From: Bradysia coprophila
Lineage: Eukaryota; Arthropoda; Insecta; Diptera; Sciaridae
DNA: 64,000 bases
Assembly: GCF_014529535.1 (NCBI RefSeq)
Contig: NW_023504022.1
Coordinates: forward strand, 5,073,132-5,137,131
Reading direction: 5' to 3'
This document shows, piece by piece, positions 35,705-47,900 of the stretch. The notes beneath the pieces are model-generated. The model was not told where the DNA came from, did not search any database, and saw only the letters and a program-made list of their open reading frames with translations. A program made the position numbers and the translations under genes. Position 1 is the stretch's first letter. Each line of letters begins with the position of its first letter.

Positions 35705-38161
35705 GTTTTTTACCTTTCTGAAACGGCTGTATAAGCAAAAAGTAAATGCGTTTTTGATGACCTGTCTGAATGGTGACTGTACCTACAATTGAAGAAAATC
35801 GAATGGAATGCGTTTCTGGCAAAAGGTTTCAAAACAAATTCGTAGTGCTGCTGATGACTGAACGTATAAAGAATGAACGGATCAACTTTTGTTTGAATTT
35901 CGTTTTGCTTTGTCTCAAAAGTGTAACTAAGTTTTACTTTGGACGAACTTGTATTAATTGAGCAAAAAGTTCGGAAGCGCCTCTTACCTTACATGTCACT
36001 TGAAAAACCTTTTCCATCTCGGTTTTCCATTAACAGGACAAGCTTACGACTAGTACCGAAAAATTCAACTATTCATCACACGTAACAAAATGTACTAATG
36101 TAAGACCTCGACAAAAATACTTAATCGATCGTTCCACTTTTCTTTACAACTAACTATCTCTCATTTCCATTTCCCTAAAAAGCGAGCTAGATTTTTATAA
36201 ACTTAGAATAGCTCTTAAGCTTTTAAGTTTTTTTTTACTTTGTAAAATTCTGGAACCAGGCACCACAATTTTCACCGAACAGCTGTGTAACCTGACCTAC
36301 TACGTTACATTTTATTACACCACAATTCGAATAATTGTCTGAAATTACGCTCATAACCAACACTGAGATTGCTCGGCACTGCATTTTTTCAAACTTCCAT
36401 GTTATACACAATAGTTTCATGTGGCAGTTACCTTAAGAGCCTCAGTTGCGTAATGGTTACGACGCTAGGGTTAGGGCATTAATGTCTCGGGTTCGACTCC
36501 CCAAATGTTTTTTTTTTAGAAGTTGGATTTGGAAGTAAATTGTTGGATACTCCATGATCACCTGTCTGCCAATATTTCGTTTCAGAATGTCCAGAAAAGT
36601 CCTTTTTCTGGTCAAACCATTTATGCCCATTAAAACGTTCACTTCAGTATTACAATCTGTTATCGATAACGACGAAAAAAATAATGACAAGCTCTGGGTA
36701 ATATGGTCCTTTATAATAGTAAAATGCATGTTAAAAAATTTGAAGTACAAGATTTGAAATCAACCGATTAAAAATACTTTGATAGATGGAAGTAATAGAT
36801 CCGATAATTATACTGTTCATATGCTTGCCGTTTGTAACAGGAAATATGAGTCGTATCGCCATGACAGACGTGTCGTTGGATACGGTACATAATACGCACA
36901 CTGTTCTATGAGCTATACACTAGAAAATGCAAGGTTCTTTCAGAACCTTGAGAAAATGTATGTCAACAATATGCACACTGCACACACCATATCTACTTGA
37001 CCGGTAGGCAAACATCGTTTTCGTTTGTACTTACATATTTGTTACTGATGGCACATCCTGGTGAGCATCCATCTTGGGCTAGAAATTTTCAGTTTTCTAC
37101 TTCGAAAAAAATATCTTCCAGTGTGCTCGTTGCATGAGTAAATTGTTACTTATACGTACAGTTTCATTTATGTGTGCAACTGATTCAAGTGGCATCACTA
37201 ATGCTATTTCAGTCATAAAGTGCTTGTATGTAAATTTCGGGTTGCCATCAGATACAGCCACTTTTTGATCATGCTCTGTACAGTAGAATTACGGTAATAT
37301 AGTAGCTTGCAATGTGTGCATGGTAGTGAAGCTTCTAGGAAGGAAAGAAATTGTTATTCTTGTGAATCGTCGAAGTCGCCGAATATCACAGAATATCGCT
37401 TGCGCTATCACTACGATTCATAGATCTTTTCACCCAAAATTGGAAGTTTTCTTCTTTGTTTCTCTGTTTTAGCTTTTCGCTTTCCCAGACGAAACCATAA
37501 ATTTCCGTAAAGGACAACTAAGTCAAATGGTGAAGGCTTCTGTCGGCAAATTTTATGTATCGGTACAACGTGATTCAAGTTCATTACAAAGAAAAGACGA
37601 AAAAATGATTTTTTTTTGTGTACGCTTCATCGAACCCTCTCCTCCATTTGGGAAATTGCGAAATCCGGCTATGCTATGCTGAATAGTTACACAGAGCGTA
37701 TGGCAAGTGTAACTAAGTTGCCTTACGTGTCGCTTAAAGAACCTTTTTGTCTCAGTTCTCCATTAACAGGAAAAGGATTTTATAAGACCTTAACAGCCAA
37801 GGCTTAACAGCCGACAAAAATACTTAATCGACCTTTAAGACTAACTATCTCTCGTTTCCCTGAAAAGCGACCTAGAAAAAAACTTAGAATAGCAGTCGAC
37901 TTCAAGTTTTTCATTTTTTATTTTGTGGATATTCTAGTACCAGGCAAAACAATTTTCAAGGCGCAGCTGTCTAACCCAGCGTATGTTACATTTTATTACA
38001 CCAACCTTCACCGAAACATTATGTTTGTATTAACGTGAATTGCATTCGAATAATTATCTCAAAAAACGCTCATAATCAACACGTGGCACTACATTCTTTT
38101 GAAACTTCCACGTCGTACACAATAGTTTCTTGTAGCACTTGCCTTGAGCGCCTCAGTTGTG

Positions 38162-41100
38162 TAGTGGTCTTGGTAGGTCAATGGATGATGTATGTTTGGC
38201 ATACACTTTCCAAGAATTGTTTAAGCTAGCAATTTATGTAAAACAAATCAGTTGAGAGATGAAAAATAAGATCAGTTGGAACATAAACCAAAGATTAATC
38301 ATTTTAGTCCAGACGCTTGTGTCATCCTGTGGGATTCGAGGTTTTAAGATTTTTTGTGAATGGATTCTGATAGAGTATCAAAAGTTGTAGAACTAAATTT
38401 TTTTCTTGAGGTCGATGAAGCGGTATTACCGGTAAAATTACCGCTTTAGTGTAAAACTGAGAATCGCTATAACTCGAGATAGAAGTGACTTGGTTCGGAT
38501 TTCTTTTTTTTTTGTTAGAAAGGCATATTAATTACCTAAGTTTTATGGAAGAACTTTTTTTTTGGAAAAACAAAATGGCGGAAATATGGTCATTTTCCGT
38601 AGACATTACACAAAAAAACCGCTAACTTTGAAGCCATTTTTGGCCGGTGTCTTACGACCGGATTTCGTGTAAGTAGGCTCATTCGACAGGTACAGGTCTC
38701 AACTACAGCCAAAAAAGTTCCGAAAGTGATAAAAAAAAATTTGCCCGAGATATTGAGCAAAAAGTGAGGTTATTACACAATCGGATTTTTGTTGCACCAA
38801 ATTACACTGTTTCCTTTCGATTTTCGAGACATTTAAATTTTAAATGAGCCGGAATATGACAGAAAATTGTAGTACTAACGTTAATACATCCGAAACAATG
38901 CATAAAAATTTTTCTATATGGGACAGACGAGTCAAAAATGTTAAAAATTGGTCCTACGAAATTTGAACTATTTTTTGCCGTTTTCGCAATTTTAGCGGAA
39001 AAAAAATTATTAAATTAAATGGAGAACTTCAGGGAACCTTTTATATCGCATTAGATACATCAACAGCAGCAATTAAAAAAATAAATTTATCTGGAGACTC
39101 ATTTTCGAAAAAAAATTCAGAAATTTTCAAAGAAATCGTAATTTTTTCTTTTAAAAAATGGAGTACAGGCTTTAACATGTCTCACTGTCATTTGTTTCAA
39201 AAGAAAAGATTCACAAAAAATCTTAAAACGTCGAATCCCACAGAGCCACTTTTCGTGACACAAGCGTCTGGACTATTTGTTGTGATCGCGAAAATTTATA
39301 GATGTTTCTTCGAGCAGGAGGTGGTGGAAATGGTGGCATGGCATGACTGGTGAAGTTATGATCTTCGTCGTCAGCACTTTCGTTCTCCTTTGTTCCTACT
39401 TGAGTTTTCTATTGTAGAATCAAAGTTTAAACATAAAATGAAGTAGAATGCTTATAAGGTGAAGTACATGAAGCACGTTTAATAGGTAAAGTGAAACCAT
39501 TGACGCAATGTTACGTATTAATGTTCCAGTATTTGCTCTAATTGATGGTATAACTTTGAAGGATGTTGAAGTTCATGTACTTTGTAATAGTTTTAGTGGC
39601 CATTGAGATATGGAGAAGTACGATAAGGGAAATGCGTAAATTTGGAATAAAATATTTTTGGAAAATTAGAAATTTAACGTTTTACGAACATCTCAAACTC
39701 TAAAAAAAACGTTTAAATAGAGTCAACAATTGGTTTAACCTTTATATTTACACAATACATTTTAACCTTATAAGCTGTTCAAAATTAGATTCCAGTTCGC
39801 TAACAATTACTTTAGCTCAGTACGTAAATGCTCGACTGGAGTGTTAGAGGTGCCTGGTTCAAATCCAGAACGGAACACTATTTTTGGTTTTCTGTTTTTT
39901 TTTTTAAATATTTATTATTAACAACTTCGCACACAGGCTTATATTGACCTAAATTGCGTACGATTTTATTTTCAATGAATTGCGACAAAAAAGACTGCTC
40001 ATAATAATGGCGCAGCGGTTAAGTATAAACCATTGGTCTTGTCTTCATTCGACGTTCAGAACGGAGAATCTTTGTTTTGAGTGCACCAACGTTTTATTTA
40101 ATCGTACAACGTGTGTACACACCATTTCCAAATTATATTGTTTTCACTTGCAGAGTGTGGAAATAATACTTTGTATAGAAAGGCTGAGAAAGTGAACCCG
40201 TACTTTTCGTTAGATTTTTTAAAGATAATTTAAGTGCTCGACGCGATACATTCATTCAGATGTTCGAATGCGAATACGAGAAAACCAACTGTAGCTCTAT
40301 ATCTGAACCGCTCTAAACAACGTGTTCGTACATCTAAATGATCGGAATGAATGCGGCATGTCGAGCACTTCAATTATCTTTCAAAAATCTAACGACCAAT
40401 GCGAGTCCTCTTTTTAGCCTTCTGTACCAAGTCAACTGAGGTTCATAAGATGTACTGAGACACGCCAAGCAATTAAGACCACGTCAACAAACTCATAATC
40501 AAACGTAGTTATACGGGGCACACATAATTAGCCGACTTCTCAATTTCATAGTTTTGGTCATCATTTACTTAATTTCTCCAAGTGACTCTTCTTCTAAAGC
40601 TTGCCACGTGGCATCATAGAATTCAGATAGCAAAAAAAAAACGTTTTGGCAGAAAAAAAATTATTTTTGAAAAAAAATATGTTGCTGACGAGGCTCGAAC
40701 CCGAGACCCCGCAGTTATCAGTCAGTGATTTTGACCACTACGTCATGAAGACTTATTTTTTCGCAGATGTTATACCCATCTTGATGTGTACGTCAAAACT
40801 TTCTCCAGAACAATTACCCTTAACCGGCCAATCGTGGGTGTAGAATATCTTCGTTTGCTTGTGTGTGTGTACTGTCCACTTCGTTGAGAACCAGTTTTGT
40901 AAGCAACCTCATGTGTAACGTCCATTTGTTCGGTGAAAGTCACGTGTGTGTTGGTAAATTATTTCAAGTTAACGATTAGACGATGCTTCATCACAACCAC
41001 CGTGGCGCAGTGGTAATACACGAGATCGATGTTCAGACCGCAAGCCATAAACGAAAGCGGGTTCGAATCTCGTGGGAAGGTCGGTTGAAAAGGGATATAA

Positions 41101-44100
41101 GAGTTCGGTTGTCAGTCGGTTATGAGGTCCATAGTACTTTACCTGGAAATATGGTACTACGGACACATCGATCGATTCTAGTCAGTAGGCAAACGAACTA
41201 TCCTGAGATCACCTTTTTGTTTTTGTTTTTTTTTTTCATCTGTTGCAGCTCGCCCATTCTGATCTGAAATAATAATTTAAAAAAATCTGTGAGACCTGTC
41301 GCATTAAACCGAAAAGTATCTTCACACAGTCTCTATCTCAATGGAACATCATTATCAGTTCGGAGACAAATAAAATCTGAAAAGCCAGCCAAGCAATTTA
41401 AGCTTGGTCGTTAACCAATACAAGGTCAAAAGCTTCATTAAATTTTAATTTTTCAATCAGAAAAATCAGAATGATTTGAAACGCGACTGAATTCGTAAGA
41501 ATGTAAGAAAGTTCTAGATTTCTGGATTGAACGTCTTTCTGGATTTCAAAAATTGGCCGTCGAATGAACAACAAGTTATCACAAATGTGTCATGTGTGCC
41601 AGAATATGTATTAGAACAGTCACATAACTTGCTCATTAGTGTTTCGGCTCATTTGATTCCAATGAAAATTCAGATTAGCTAATCGTAACGACGACTCGAC
41701 TTTCCATTCAACACTGAAAATTGATCAAGCAAATGATTCAAAATGCACGTGGAGAAGACGATTACAAGAATTTTGCACTTGAAACGAGTTACGAGTCAAA
41801 TTCACAATTGTTCACAGTAGAAACTAATCGGATTGCTGTGAAGCAAAACGCTTTTCTTTGAAATTAACTTACCATATTAGTCTGAGCCACTAGAGCTGAG
41901 TCGATTCGCAGACCTTGATGTAAAGTGGTCCACGTCCATAGTTCCTTACATTGTTGGACAACCTCCGCTGTAGCGAACAAAACAACGACTGAATTTGGTT
42001 TGAATAGTTTCCAACCTCATTACCTCGCACCGACGTAAATGTGCATAGACATTTTTCAAGCCTAATGGTGAATCATCATTGCAGGTGTGCATTACTGGCA
42101 TTTCTCAGGTAAAAAAGAAGCGAAAATTTCCGTGTGTCATAAATCCTTTTTTTTACCTTTCTGAAACGGCTGAATAAGCAAAAAGTAAATGCGTTTTTGA
42201 TGACCTGTCTGAATGGTGACTGTACCGTATCTACAATTGAAGAAAATCGAATGGAGTGCGTTTCTAGCAAAAGGTTTCATAACAAATTCGTTGTGCTGCT
42301 GATGACTGAAGGTATAAAGAATGAACGGATCAACTTTTGTTTGAATTTCGTTTTGCTTTGACTCAAAAGTGTAACTAAGTTTTACTTTGGACGACGAAAG
42401 AGCATAACTTGTATTAATTGAGCAAAAAGTTCGGAAGCGCCTCTTACCTTACGTGTCACATGAAGAACTTTTTCCATCTCAGTTTTCCATTAACAGGACA
42501 AGCTTACGACTAGTACCGAAATTTTCAACTATTCATCACTCGTAACAAAATGTACTAATATAAGACCTCGACAAAAATACTTAATCGATCGTTCCACTTT
42601 TCTTTACAACTAACTATCTCTCATTTCCCTAAAAAGCGAGCTAGATCTTCATAAACTTAGAATAGCTCTTAAGCTTTTAAGTTTTTTTTTTATTTTGTAA
42701 AATTCTAGAACCAGGCACCACAATTTTCCCCCAACAGCTGTGTAACCTGACCTATGCTACATTTTGTTACACCACAATTCGAATAATTGTCTGAAATTAC
42801 GCTCATAACCAACACAGAGATTGCTCGGCACAGCATTTTTTCAAACTTCCATGTTGTACACAATAGTTTCATGTGGCAGTTACCTTAAGGACTCAGTTGC
42901 GTGATGGTTACGACGCTAGGCTTAGGGCATTAATGTCTCGGGTTCAACTCCCCAAATGTTTTTTTTTTTTTAGAAGTTGGATCTGGAAGTAAATTGTTGG
43001 ATACTCCATGATCACCTGTCTGTCAATATTTCGTTTCAGAATGTCCAGAAAAGTCCTTTTTCTGGTCAAAGCATTTATGCCCATTAAAACGTTCACTTCA
43101 GTATTACAATCTGTTATCGATAACGACGAAAAAATAATGACAAGCTCTGGGTAATATGGTCCTTTATAATAGTAAAATGCATGTTAAAAAATTTGAAGTA
43201 CAAGATTTGAAATCAACCGATTAAAAATACTTTGATAGATGGAAGTAATAGATCCGATAATTATACTGTTCATATGCTTGCCGTCTGTAACAGGTTAATT
43301 GTTTAGTCGATTAGAAGTCTTTGAACACATTGTACACTCTTTTGTTTTCACTTGTTATCACTGTATATGGAGGCGGCCGACGGTCCGTAACCGTTTTCAT
43401 CTATCAAGCCAAAGTGTGTGTCTGGACGCAACGGCTTCAGTGGATAATAGGAAGGACAGGAAATATGATTCGTTTCGCCATGACAGATGTGTCGTTGCAT
43501 ACGGTACATAATACGCACACTGTTCTATGAGCACTAGAAAATGCAAGGTTCTTTCAGAACCTTGAGAAAATGTATGTCAATAATATGCACACTGCACACA
43601 CCATATCTACTTGACCGGTAGGCAAACATCGTTTTCGTTTGTACTTACATATTTGTTAATGATGGCACATCCTGGGTGAGCATCCAACTTGGGCTAGAAA
43701 TTTTCAGTTTTCTACTTCGAAAGAAATATCTTCCAGTGTGCTCGTTGCATGAGTAAATTGTTACTTATACGTACGGTTGCATTTATGTGTGCAACTGATT
43801 CAAGTGGCATCACTAATGCTATTTCAGTCATAAAGTGCTTGTATGTAAATTTCGGGTTGCCATCAGATACAGCCACTTTTTGGTCATGCTCTGTATGGTA
43901 GAATTACGGTAATATAGTAGCTTGCAATGTGTGCATGGTAGTGAAGCTTCTAGGAAGGAAAGAAATTGTTATTCTTGTGAATCGTCGAAGTCGCCGAATA
44001 TCACAGAATATCCCTTGCGCTATCACTACGATTCATAGATCTTTTCACCCAAAATTGGAAGTTTTCTTCTTTGTTTATCTGTTTTGGCTTTCCGCTTTCC

Positions 44101-44296
44101 CAGACGGATGTTTTACGAAACCATCAATTTCCGTAAAGGACAACTAAGTCAAATGGTGAAGGCTTCTGTCGACACATTTTATGTATCGGTACAACGTGAT
44201 TCAAGTTCATTACCAAGAAAAGACGAAAAAATGATTTTTTTGTATACGCTTCATGGAACCCTCTGCTCCATTTCAAATTGGTAAATCCGGCTATGC
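38162..44296 (+). repeat. Macrosatellite unit 4
   Basis: Complete order of modules (D, E, A, B, C) and the full TATA element. It carries the private 971-bp transposon at 38305-39275. It ends near ATCCGGCTATGCTCG, after which the sequence is unique and leads into the Huwe1 3' flank. Confidence 0.85.
38305..39275. mobile_element. 971-bp non-autonomous DNA transposon with long TIRs
   Basis: The ends TAGTCCAGACGCTTGTGTCA are perfect inverted repeats, continuing after a small indel through TGTGGGATTCGA and TTTTAAGATTTTTTGTGAAT, about 65 bp in all. The host site in the other units reads CATTTGTTGTG; here it is CATTT-element-TTTGTTG, consistent with a 3-bp TTT duplication (TA or ATTT duplications cannot be excluded because of the T run). 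The interior is AT-rich with no transposase. Present in one array unit only. Confidence 0.9.
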
Positions 44297-44479
44297 TCGT
44301 TTTCAGCGGACCTTCCAGTATTGACCCGCAAAAATGAAACAGTGTCCGGTATGTCTTAGTAATAATTTTTTTTTATTTCATTTTTATTTTACAACACTAG
44401 CCTATGAATTGTTACATAAATTTAAATTATTTTTTTTCTTCTTCTTCCTTTTTCCTTTTGGATTGTTAAATCTCAAATA
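44297..44479. other. Unique spacer between array and Huwe1 3' flank
   Basis: AT-rich, with no feature beyond T runs. It separates the last array unit from the probable Huwe1 3' UTR. Confidence 0.5.
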
Positions 44480-44841
44480 CAAGTTTTATTAGTGGCGATA
44501 GAATAACAAATTTTAACTTGCAAATCTGCCAACACATTTTCTTCTTTAACAAAATATAAAATGCGAGAGCGCGCGCTGCGTAAAAATATTCTTTCACGAA
44601 ACGAAATGTCTTTTCCTTGTTTGTGTATTGTAACAAATAATGGTGGCGCACAGGCAGAGAACGAAAGAAAAGAAAAGAAATTCCGAACCGAATCATGATA
44701 ATGGTAAAAAACAAACTGTTTAACAAAACACCCAAAATCAACTTTTAGTTATCGTTGGCTATAGAGTATTTTAGTGATTCTGTTTCTGCAATTTTCTTTC
44801 TTTATTTTGTTGGTTTTTCTTTCATTTCACAATTACAATTT
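44480..44841 (-). terminator. Probable Huwe1 3' UTR and poly(A) region
   Basis: On the minus strand an AATAAA hexamer lies 36-41 bp past the stop codon (44801-44806), and further AATAAA-like motifs follow farther downstream. Which is used cannot be told from sequence. A very short 3' UTR is possible. Confidence 0.45.
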
Positions 44842-44944
44842 TTAGGCGAATCCAAAGCCTTCCGAACATTCGTGAATGGCTTTCAGCAGACTGGATCGTA
44901 GCTTGTCATATGTCTTGTATACGGGGAGATCCAATTGATTAAAG
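44842..44944 (-). CDS. Huwe1: Huwe1 coding exon 17 (residues 4542-4575), catalytic tail
   Basis: Supplies the third base (C) of the catalytic cysteine codon, then [20 protein letters not shown] and the terminal EGFGFA followed by TAA at 44842-44844. Acceptor TTTTGCAG. Confidence 0.94.
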
Positions 44945-47900
44945 CTGCAAAAGAAAAAGAAATTTCAAATTTCGGTCGATTTTGCAAAACTAATTTTCGT
45001 TTAAGGACGGCTGCATCATCTGATATCGACAAAATGTCGAGCTTACGTCGCTCACATAAAGCTAAACGAGAACACGTCAAAGCAAAAATGTTTATCTGTC
45101 GAAAATACTTAGATCAAATCAACTAACTGCTGGCCGACCATGAAAGGTTAACTTAAATCACCACCCTGACTTCTTCAAGACGAAATCTCCCATCCCACAG
45201 ATGACACGTTTCTTAAACAAAATGAAGCAATACATCGCCCACCACCCACCCTACAAAGCGTAACGAGAAAATTTTTGGAAAAACTCACCAAGTATGCGCC
45301 GATGGTAACCGTTCCGTTGAACGATCATCACGATGAATCTGGAATTTCTGCGTGCCATTCATACCTTCCAATGCACCGAATCCCTGTAACGGCACTTTTG
45401 ACGTACCGGTCACGAACTGCAAAAATTTGGCGCGATCAGCCTGATCGAAACTCCGTAGAGCACGCCAGAACCATTGGATCTGCAACAACGGAAAAACGGT
45501 TTTGAAATTAGAATTGCCGTCGAGGCCCTGAGTGAATTGAGTGACTCACCTGGATTGAATTGGCTTGATATTTGTGGTACTCGGTGTTGGCCTTTAGATC
45601 TTCAATATCTACATTCGGCAGACCGGAGATCAGCAGCTCAAGTTCCTGTTCGTTAAATATCGAAATAAGTCTCTTGGGTATGATGTCGTAGAAGCCTTCC
45701 AAAAATGCGTTCAACCTGTTCGATAGAGTTATTGGGTTAGTGCTGTTGCACGTCTTATTGTCAGAGTTAACGTTTCGAGCTTACTGTTGCTTGATGGATC
45801 CGCTCATCTTCAGTTGGCACACCAAATGTATGTAGCCGAACTTATTCTCCTCCGTCACAACAATGTTACGGCCGTTCGGTATCAAATCACGCACTTCGGT
45901 GACGCCAAATTCCTGTACTTCCAAGCTGAATGTCTGTTCGTATCCCAGCGCCGACACATGATTTTCCATCAAAAAGACGAGACCTTTGTAGAATTCGTAG
46001 TCTTCGCTCTCCATGTCCTGTGTGTTCACTTCGATTCCCAAGATGTGTTTGTAGAACGAACGCGTGAAGTACGATTCGAGCAATTTGTTGTCATAAATTG
46101 CCTTGGCTGAAACGGAGGAGCGTTAAGGTTAGTATCGGCTAAAGCAACGTGCGAAATTATACTAACCGATCACTCGACCCACAAATTGGAAGTAGAGCAA
46201 GTGGTTCGGATTGGCATGACTAGATGGATTGATCATGTATGTGACTCGATCACCCGGCGATACCGTGAACAATGCGTACATGGGATTGAAGATTTCTCGG
46301 GATATTATCACATACCATTCACGCAACAGACCACCAGCGTCTTGACCTTCTTCATCTGTAACAAGCCGAAAGGAAAGGGATCGTTAGCAAAATGTTCACG
46401 CAACCAACTGAGCGCTGTATGAGACTCACCTTCGAAAACGATGTAGAATCGGTTCTTCCAGTCTTCGGAATTGCGACGATACATTTCGCGGAACGAGTCC
46501 TCAAACACGGTCACACGATGCACATGAACGGCTAATTCTTCACGTCGAATGCCCTCGTCCATTCGATCCAGTTCGGTGCGGAAATAGCGACGTTTCACAT
46601 CGAAATCCAATATTCTCGTATGATCAACTAGCACAGCAAACGGTCCATCTGACAGATGAGTGGTTGATTGTCGCAAGATTTGATTCAAAACGGTTCGATG
46701 CTTCTCAGCGAATTGCAAGAATTTCAATTGGTCTGGCGTTAAGGTAGCAGCTGATGCTTGCGAAGATGAACTACGACCCGCAGCTCGTAATGCAGCTTGA
46801 CATGCTTCCAGTGTGGCTGCATTGTCGGCTTCATTGTTCTCGGATGTGACAGTCGGTTCTTCTTGTTGTGACGTTGATGGAGTTGTCTGTAATTGAGGAA
46901 GACTTGAAATATTGCTGCTTTTGTCGTCAGCTTTTTTTACAAATTACCTGTGTCGTTTCTGCGACAACCATTGGTTGATCTGCTGCAGATTCACTCGATG
47001 TTTCTGGCGGAGCAATCGGAATCTCTGGTGTGGAAGGTGTTGCATCACTGTTCGCTGATGAGAACGGTTGTGGCACTATTGGTGGAGCTTCCGAAGTTGG
47101 GGCAGCCGCATTGGTTGTTGTTGCTGTTGCCGACTTTGATTGTTGTGTTGCGTGTACCAAGAAGAATGCCTCAACAGCCGGTTGTAAAATCAAAACGGCA
47201 TGGTGATCAGCCGTCGCTTCAAGTTCAATAAGACACGTACTGAGTGTATCCCACAGTTCGTCCAACTGAAGAATGTCACTCAAGGAAGAAAGTTCCCCAG
47301 GACTTAACACAATTTTTGGTCTATGGGTTGCTTTGGCAACTGTTGCCGCAGTCGATGATGTTGATGATGTAGCCCGGCCGGTATTATTGCCAGCATTTGT
47401 TGTTCCACTAGCTGGTACGGTTGCACTTTCCTTGTCCAATGCCTCACGAACGGCCTCACGTATTTGAATAATCACTTTCAACGTACGCAGGAAGAATGAT
47501 TGACTTGATGTCTTTGAGATCAGCGGCACCATTGACGGAAGTTGCAACTCGCAGGTCGTCTTTTGTTTGTTTGGTGATGTTATCACAACCGTTTCTTTGG
47601 TAAAACGATCCTGTAAAATACCTTTGGCAGCTGTTGATGGACCGGAGCTTCCCTTTGCAGTCAGAGATTTGGCGGATGCATCCAGATCGGGCTCTTGAAT
47701 CGAACTGGACAATAGTGTCTGAGCAACTGCATGCACTTTGTTTGTTCTGTTCAGAAGTTGCAGATCGTTCATCAGGTCTTTGATCTGTTGTTTCACAATC
47801 TTCGCCAAATATGTGGCTCCGCTGATTAGTAGTTCAATGATCAATGTTCTGGTTCGATTGGAACACTGACTGAGATTTAGTAGCAACAGTGTGGCATCTT

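Larger units (their letters stand above)
33108..38161 (+). repeat. Macrosatellite unit 3 (left-truncated)
   Basis: It resumes at AAAGATAATTTAAGTGCTCG immediately after the element. Modules A, B and C are kept; D and E are missing. It carries a private 644-bp insertion at 35061-35704. Its right part (37530-38000) includes ~470 bp lacking in units 1 and 2, so at least two structural unit types exist. Confidence 0.85.
21105..44296 (+). repeat. Macrosatellite: four direct tandem units of ~5.1-7.1 kb
   Basis: Four long units repeat in the same order and orientation. A landmark around GATGCTTCATCACAACCACC recurs near 23409, 28627, 33881 and 40983, and AAAGATAATTTAAGTGCTCG near 22638, 27855, 33110 and 40221. 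Spacings of about 5,217, 5,255 and 7,110 bp differ because of private insertions and deletions. Corresponding segments look nearly identical over kilobases. There is no long ORF; the repeated 60-100-codon frames simply reflect the duplications. Each complete unit contains several tRNA-like modules. The array ends about 550 bp past the Huwe1 stop codon. Confidence 0.95.

Noticed and set aside
21105..44296. CRISPR-like or prokaryotic repeat system
   Set aside because: The repeats are kilobase units in clearly eukaryotic DNA next to an intron-containing animal gene; no short repeat-spacer pattern exists.
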